Shown in pieces: positions 62,951 to 64,000 of a stretch of DNA of 64,000 nt (position 1 is its first letter; each line of letters opens with the position of its first letter). The notes under the pieces are model-generated. The model was not told where the DNA came from, did no database searches, and worked only from the letters and a program-made list of their open reading frames with translations. The DNA is from Neobacillus cucumis. Lineage in GTDB: Bacteria; Bacillota; Bacilli; Bacillales_B; DSM-18226. The position numbers and the translations under genes were made by a program. Where the stretch lies: assembly GCF_016107705.1 (NCBI RefSeq), contig NZ_JAEHGC010000007.1, positions 62,001 to 126,000 on the forward strand, read 5' to 3'.

Positions 62951-64000
62951 TTACTTGGATTGAACCGTTTCTTTTTTAATCGTTAATTCTTGAAGCGTTT
63001 CCTCATTCACTTCAACACCTAAACCAGGTTTTTCGCTTAGTACCACAAAAGGAATTTGATATTCAAGGTCACCAATATCTTTACTGAATAACAACGGCCC
63101 GGTTAATTCTGTGCTGGTGATATTTTTTCTGGCCATTGCAGTATGATATCCAGCAGCAGAGCCAATCGAGGATTCAACCATGGATCCGACTTGGCAGGAA
63201 AGACCTGCATATTCAGCTGTTTTAGCCATATGAATCGCAGGATAAATCCCCGCTGATTTCATTAATTTAATATTGATTTTGTCAGCGGCATTTTTCTTGA
63301 TAATTTCATTTAGGTCGGAACCGTCATGAACACTTTCATCCGCCATAATCGGAATCACCGTTTTCTTTCGAAGCTCTGCAAGTCCGTCAATATCTCCCAT
63401 CTTGATCGGTTGTTCCAGCCAGGAAATTCTGAGCGGTTCTAGTAATGGAAGTGCCTGGGCTGCAGTCGAATAATCCTTCCAGCCTTGGTTAACATCGACT
63501 CGAATCGGCACCCCATAGCCAACTGCCTCTCGAACGGCTTTTACTCGTTCTAAATCTTTAAAAAGATCAAATCCAACCTTTAGTTTCAAGGAACTGTATC
63601 CGAGAGCAAGCGCCTGTTTTGCCTTCTCAGCCATCACTTCCGGTTCTTCAATACTTAATACCTTTGCAAAGGTAAGTTCATTATGAAATTTTCCGCCAAT
63701 TAAATCGTAGACTGGCTTGTCCGCATATTTACCCATCAGGTCATAGCACGCGATATCAATCGCAGCCTTTGCTGCCGGGTTGCCATGAATTCGGCTATCC
63801 ATAATATGGTGAATTTTTTCAATTTCAAAAGGACTTTCACCCATGATAAAAGGCAGTAACTGATGTTTTAAAATTTCAATTCCGCTAAAAAATGATTCCC
63901 CTGTTACATGTTCATCCGGAACGCCTTCTCCAAATCCGACAAGACCATCTTCCGTTTCGAGTTTTACAATAATCGATGGCATATAATCATAGGTCTCGTA
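62951..64000 (-). CDS. Enolase superfamily protein (dipeptide epimerase / N-acylamino acid racemase-like), 5' end cut
   Basis: About 350 residues visible; the N-terminus runs off the window. MLE-subgroup features are the KxK pair in SSLKLKVG, metal ligands in RVDVNQGW, LEQP and ADES, and a lysine in INIKLMKSAGI. The KLMK and MVESSIG segments look more like dipeptide epimerases than like characterised NSARs. The neighbouring M20 and GNAT genes are those of the N-succinylamino-acid racemase pathway. So it may be either an L-Ala-D/L-Glu epimerase relative or a racemase of N-acyl amino acids. Confidence 0.88.
   Translation of the reverse strand, partial: YETYDYMPSIIVKLETEDGLVGFGEGVPDEHVTGESFFSGIEILKHQLLPFIMGESPFEIEKIHHIMDSRIHGNPAAKAAIDIACYDLMGKYADKPVYDLIGGKFHNELTFAKVLSIEEPEVMAEKAKQALALGYSSLKLKVGFDLFKDLERVKAVREAVGYGVPIRVDVNQGWKDYSTAAQALPLLEPLRISWLEQPIKMGDIDGLAELRKKTVIPIMADESVHDGSDLNEIIKKNAADKINIKLMKSAGIYPAIHMAKTAEYAGLSCQVGSMVESSIGSAAGYHTAMARKNITSTELTGPLLFSKDIGDLEYQIPFVVLSEKPGLGVEVNEETLQELTIKKETVQSK

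Noticed and set aside
1..64000. tRNA, rRNA, insertion sequences, prophage and CRISPR arrays
   Set aside because: I looked for typical signals on both strands and found none, but short RNAs cannot be excluded by reading alone.

Overview
The window looks like the chromosome of a low-GC, spore-forming member of the Bacillaceae (Bacillus or Neobacillus-like; this is inference). The evidence is an alpha/beta-type small acid-soluble spore protein, a YyaC-type sporulation protein, a Spo0E-family phosphatase, a BA_5709-type CxxH/CxxC protein, strong AGGAGG ribosome binding sites, many TTG/GTG starts and rho-independent terminators with clean T-tracts. I saw no rRNA or tRNA gene, phage, transposase or CRISPR array. 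Most genes lie on the minus strand.

Layout. (1) 1-7.5 kb: a LacI-controlled sugar operon with a lipoprotein binding protein, MalF and MalG type permeases, a ThuA-domain protein and two Gfo/Idh/MocA oxidoreductases. This resembles thu-type disaccharide systems. (2) 7.6-14.1 kb: a second ABC import operon with an alkaline-phosphatase-superfamily enzyme, a DeoR regulator and a PHP hydrolase, possibly for a phosphorus-containing compound. (3) 14.3-18 kb: an amino acid permease, a DinB protein and an LrgAB-like pair. (4) 18-31.7 kb: the most interesting region. Two near-identical GntR/FCD regulators bracket two [2Fe-2S] ferredoxins, a heme-oxygenase-like diiron protein, an aldehyde dehydrogenase, a GlcG/HbpS protein, a ChrA pair, a creatininase-family hydrolase, an aspartate-dehydrogenase-like enzyme, a small dehydrogenase, two unassigned permeases, a 111-residue orphan and a 28-residue mini-ORF. 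The intergenic regions share TTTKGTATACCAAA-type boxes, and two promoter regions carry pairs at exactly the same 73-bp spacing. I read this as one uncharacterised regulon, probably catabolic.

(5) 31.8-43.3 kb: YyaC, an NCS1 permease, an aminotransferase divergent from an XRE-cupin regulator across a 48-bp palindrome, a DHA2 efflux pump with two dyad operators, a flavin monooxygenase, and an ftsZ outside any division cluster. (6) 43.6-55.4 kb: an EamA exporter, a DUF2243/CtaG-like pair, SIS and Sir2 proteins, a DinB protein, a PAS-GGDEF-EAL protein, Spo0E, an anion permease, a YdeI-like protein and a PatB/MalY-type enzyme. (7) 55.5-64 kb: feoA with feoB split into two genes, then a DadA-like oxidase, a spore protein, and a GNAT / permease / M20 / enolase-superfamily set that resembles the N-succinylamino-acid racemase route from D- to L-amino acids.

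Start sites were moved inward from the longest reading frame where a Shine-Dalgarno sequence or an operator made this clear. All functional assignments are from reading motifs, not from searches.
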